This document shows, one piece after another, positions 61,672 through 64,000 of a DNA stretch of 64,000 nucleotides. Source of the DNA: Halosolutus gelatinilyticus (GTDB lineage: Archaea > Halobacteriota > Halobacteria > Halobacteriales > Natrialbaceae); contig NZ_CP095491.1 of the NCBI RefSeq assembly GCF_023028105.1, forward strand, positions 186,001 through 250,000, written 5' to 3'. The notes below the pieces were generated by a model. The model ran no database searches and was not told the origin of the DNA. It was given only the letters and a program-made list of their open reading frames with translations. The first letter of the stretch is position 1, and each line of letters opens with the position of its first letter. Position numbers and translations under genes: made by a program.

Positions 61672-62472
61672 TCACGTCGTTTCCAGCCCGTTTCGGCCGT
61701 CGACCTCGTCGTCGAGGACTTCGGCCGCGTCGTCTCTGGGCCGATAGTCGAACTCGAGCATCGTCTCCGACAGCGAGAGGAATCGCTCGGCGTTCCGGGA
61801 GATGCCGTGGGCGACCGTCGGCGTCTCGCCGAGCGATCGCGTCGCAGTCGCGCGGATCACGCGCTGACAGTCGCCGGGGCTGAGCCACATCGCGCGGGCG
61901 TAGCGTTCCCCGGCCCCGTCGCGATCGGCGATCTCCTCGCGCAGTTCGTCCCGCGAGAGCAGCCAGCCGATCCGTAGGTTGACGACGTCCAGTCCGTGGC
62001 GCTTCGCGTAGTACGACCCCATCGCCTCGCCGAAGACCTTGCTCACGCCGTAATAGGTGTCCGGATTCGGCGGGTCATCGGGGCGGACCACGTCTGGTTT
62101 GCCGACCGTCGACTCCGGGCGGATCGGGGAGACGGCGTTGTCCATGTTGACCGCGTGGTTCGAACTCGCGAAGACGACGCGCTCCAGATCGTTCTCGACG
62201 GCCGCCTCGTAGGCGTTGTAGACGCCGTCGACGTTCGGCCCCTCGATCGTGTCCCACTCGGCCCGCGGATCGGGGTTGGCAGCGAGGTGGATCAGCACGT
62301 CCTGGTCGCCGAGCGCGTCGACGAACTCGTCTCGATCGGCGACCTCGAGCGGCGTCGTGTCCAGATCTTCCGACTCGCTGTGCGAGAAGAGCGTCAGGTC
62401 GTCGTCCGGAAACGCCTCGATCGCCTCCCGCCCGACCCGGCCCGACGCACCGGTGATCGCGATGTCGGTCAT
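61672..62472 (-). CDS. NAD-dependent epimerase/dehydratase, Azf/uronate dehydrogenase-like
   Basis: A 266-aa SDR-extended protein: DIAITGASGRVGREAIEAF (Rossmann), NVDGVYNAYEAAVENDLERVVFASSNHAV, and YGVSKVFGEAMG (YxxxK). The FASSNHAV and MWLSPGDC (QxMWLS) blocks resemble uronate dehydrogenases and Haloferax Azf, an NAD-dependent glucose-6-phosphate dehydrogenase. The substrate cannot be fixed from sequence. It lies 69 nt after the zinc-type dehydrogenase on the same strand. Confidence 0.83.
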   Translation of the reverse strand: MTDIAITGASGRVGREAIEAFPDDDLTLFSHSESEDLDTTPLEVADRDEFVDALGDQDVLIHLAANPDPRAEWDTIEGPNVDGVYNAYEAAVENDLERVVFASSNHAVNMDNAVSPIRPESTVGKPDVVRPDDPPNPDTYYGVSKVFGEAMGSYYAKRHGLDVVNLRIGWLLSRDELREEIADRDGAGERYARAMWLSPGDCQRVIRATATRSLGETPTVAHGISRNAERFLSLSETMLEFDYRPRDDAAEVLDDEVDGRNGLETT

Positions 62473-62541
62473 ACGGGACGGACGCCGACCGGCGTGAAAT
62501 AGGTCGGGCCGGCGCGTTCTGGCACGGATTGGATCCGATCC

Positions 62542-63555
62542 CTACGGTTCGACGACGAGCTTCCCGACGCTCTCGCGCTCTCGCATCGCCGCGAACGCGT
62601 TCCCGGTCTCCGCCAGGGGGTATGTCTCGTCGATCGCCGGGTCGAGGTCGCCGGCGGCGACGAGGTCGACGAGTCGCCGGAGGTCGTCCTGGGTCCCCAT
62701 CGTCGAGCCGACGATCCGCTTGTGTCCCAGGAACAGATCCGGGACGTCGATCGACGACGCGTTCCCCGCGGTTCGCCCGCAGACGACCATCGTCCCGCCG
62801 CGGCGCAGCGCGTCCTGACCGAGGGCGGTGTACTCGCCGCCGAGGTGATTGATCACGGCATCGGCCGGGCCAAGGTCCGCGAGGCTATCGCGGATCTCGT
62901 CGGGATCGGTCGACTGGATCCCGTGATCGAGTCCGAGATCGCGGACCCGATCGAGTTTCGCCGCCGACGAGGAGGTGCCGACGGTTCGGGCGCCGACGAT
63001 CGACGCGAGCTGGACGGTCGCGACGCCGACGCCACCGGTCGCGCCCGGGACGAAGACGAGATCGCCGGCGCCGACGTCAGCCCGCCGGAGCATGTGGAAG
63101 GCGGTCAGATACGCCGTCGGAAGCGCTGCCGCGGCGGTCGCGGAGACGCCCGCCGGGCGTTCGAGGAGGCGATCGGCCCGGACGGTCGCGGCCTCGGCGA
63201 GGCCGCCGTGGTACAGCGAGAACTCCTCGCACAGGTTCTCCGGGCCCTCCCTGCAGAACCGGCACGTTCCGCAGGTCTCGTTCGGGCAGAGGACGACCTC
63301 GTCCCCGGGGTCGATTTCCGAGACGTCGTCGCCGACCTCGCGGACGACGCCGGCGACGTCCAGCCCCGTGACGAACGGCAGGTCGGCGGCGTCGACCATC
63401 GCGGAGTCGCCCTCGAGGATCCACAGGTCGTGGCGGTTGATCGCGCAGGCTTCGACGTCGACGACGGCCTCGCCGGGACCGGGGTCGGGGGCCGGCCGAT
63501 CGATCACGCTGACTCCGTCCGGGCCGATCAACTCGGTGAAGGCTGCGGCGCGCAT
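62542..63555 (-). CDS. Zinc-dependent alcohol dehydrogenase (MDR superfamily)
   Basis: A 337-aa MDR protein. The catalytic-zinc region starts with CAINRHDLWILEGD and TGLDVAGVVREVGDDVSEIDPGDEVVL; the structural zinc loop is CPNETCGTCRFCREGPENLC with four cysteines. NAD(P) binding is VFVPGATGGVGVATVQLASIVG. Substrate is unknown. Start at 63555 (MRAAAF) is clear. Together with the SDR gene downstream it could form a two-gene operon. Confidence 0.88.
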   Translation of the reverse strand: MRAAAFTELIGPDGVSVIDRPAPDPGPGEAVVDVEACAINRHDLWILEGDSAMVDAADLPFVTGLDVAGVVREVGDDVSEIDPGDEVVLCPNETCGTCRFCREGPENLCEEFSLYHGGLAEAATVRADRLLERPAGVSATAAAALPTAYLTAFHMLRRADVGAGDLVFVPGATGGVGVATVQLASIVGARTVGTSSSAAKLDRVRDLGLDHGIQSTDPDEIRDSLADLGPADAVINHLGGEYTALGQDALRRGGTMVVCGRTAGNASSIDVPDLFLGHKRIVGSTMGTQDDLRRLVDLVAAGDLDPAIDETYPLAETGNAFAAMRERESVGKLVVEP

Positions 63556-63781
63556 CGAGTTCCGAGTCGGCCGCGACGGCAAAGACCCTAGGGGAGGCGG
63601 CACTCGCCGTCGCACCGGCTCTCGTCTCGCATCGATCGCCGTTACCGCGCATCGATGCTCGGTATGATCGTTCCTCGTTTTGCTGTGGTCGCGCGTACGC
63701 GAGGAAGTCGCCGAACTCGTCGAACCGATCGCGCCGCGTGATCGGCCGTCGTCGAACGCGTCGGTTCCGGCGGCCGACGTC

Positions 63782-64000
63782 CTACTCCGGATTCGGCGAC
63801 GGAAGCGCGCGAAGGCGTCGTGGCGGAACGAAGTAGTTCGCCCTATTGCGCACCGTCATGTACTGGAGGATGCCGTTGTTCGTCCGGGCGCCGACGGCCC
63901 CGTCGGTGAGATCGCTGCCGGTCATCGCCTCGCGCGTCGCGACGAAGTCGGCGATCGATCGCTGGTGGGCGAGAAAGTGCAGGCCGGCCTGATCGTCGTC
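63782..64000 (-). CDS. Dyp-type peroxidase, C-terminal part (cut by window edge)
   Basis: The last 72 codons of a gene whose start is beyond the window. The visible part reads QAGLHFLAHQRSIADFVATR, TNNGILQYMTVRNRANYFVPP and ends RLRALPSPNPE. These match the C-terminus of dye-decolourising peroxidases (GLLF.AYQRDI..F, NxxLxxY...FF.PP). Heme and catalytic residues lie further upstream and are not visible. Some haloarchaeal members are exported by Tat; this cannot be seen here. Confidence 0.7.
   Translation of the reverse strand, partial: DDDQAGLHFLAHQRSIADFVATREAMTGSDLTDGAVGARTNNGILQYMTVRNRANYFVPPRRLRALPSPNPE

Noticed and set aside
1-64000. tRNA, rRNA, CRISPR arrays and intact transposons
   Set aside because: I found no tRNA-like cloverleaf with a T-loop, no rRNA block, no regularly spaced repeats and no transposase-like frame. 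A tRNAscan or CRISPR search would settle small or intron-bearing cases.

Overview
This window is chromosomal DNA from an extremely halophilic archaeon (class Halobacteria). The gene set fits the Natrialbales side (Natrinema, Haloterrigena or Natronorubrum-like), but the genus cannot be fixed from the sequence. The evidence is high GC, acidic proteins, Tat-type lipoproteins, a PGF-CTERM surface glycoprotein, a TFB, TiaS, an archaeal proteasome, and TATA boxes about 25 nt before start codons (leaderless transcripts). I saw no rRNA, tRNA, CRISPR array or intact insertion sequence.

Layout. 0-9.1 kb: end of an MscS channel gene, then a pyrimidine nucleoside uptake and salvage block (uridine phosphorylase, cytidine deaminase, a BMP-type ABC transporter of four genes, and a CaiB/BaiF CoA-transferase). 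9.3-15.7 kb: a phosphohexosamine mutase, then the haloarchaeal polyhydroxyalkanoate (PHA) locus: a phaJ-like hydratase divergent from phaR-phaP-phaE-phaC, with phaB downstream. A thiolase at 25 kb could supply acetoacetyl-CoA. 15.8-17.3 kb: a second proteasome beta-alpha pair whose TATA box lies inside a perfect 18-bp palindrome. 18.8-22.9 kb: a little-described module made of a 44-aa hydrophobic protein, a CHAT/caspase-like protease, a tandem-HalOD1 signalling protein and a winged-helix regulator. This is the best candidate for an undescribed system in the window.

23-53 kb is mostly housekeeping: MoaC, NAD(P)HX repair, acylphosphatase, an RNA-processing-type metallo-beta-lactamase nuclease, an OGG1-like glycosylase, TFB, a glutaredoxin-thioredoxin reductase fusion, an HTTM/DCC pair, the surface glycoprotein, NhaC, a DRG GTPase, TiaS, a purine/pyrimidine permease, a TrkA-like protein and a DNA methylase. 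53.2-56.7 kb is a small island with visibly lower GC: a methyltransferase-oxidoreductase operon with a divergent TrmB-like regulator, bordered by decayed rhodanese and SDR genes. 56.7-64 kb holds small-molecule and redox enzymes (BKACE, ring-cleaving dioxygenase, Fe-type alcohol dehydrogenase, glutathionyl-hydroquinone-reductase-like protein, sugar dehydrogenase, zinc-type alcohol dehydrogenase) and the end of a Dyp-type peroxidase.

Gene debris is common: a nitronate monooxygenase N-terminus, two SDR pieces, a rhodanese, a metallo-beta-lactamase nuclease piece, a possible DUF389 piece and a frameshifted small membrane gene. This suggests repeated gene loss between stable housekeeping blocks.
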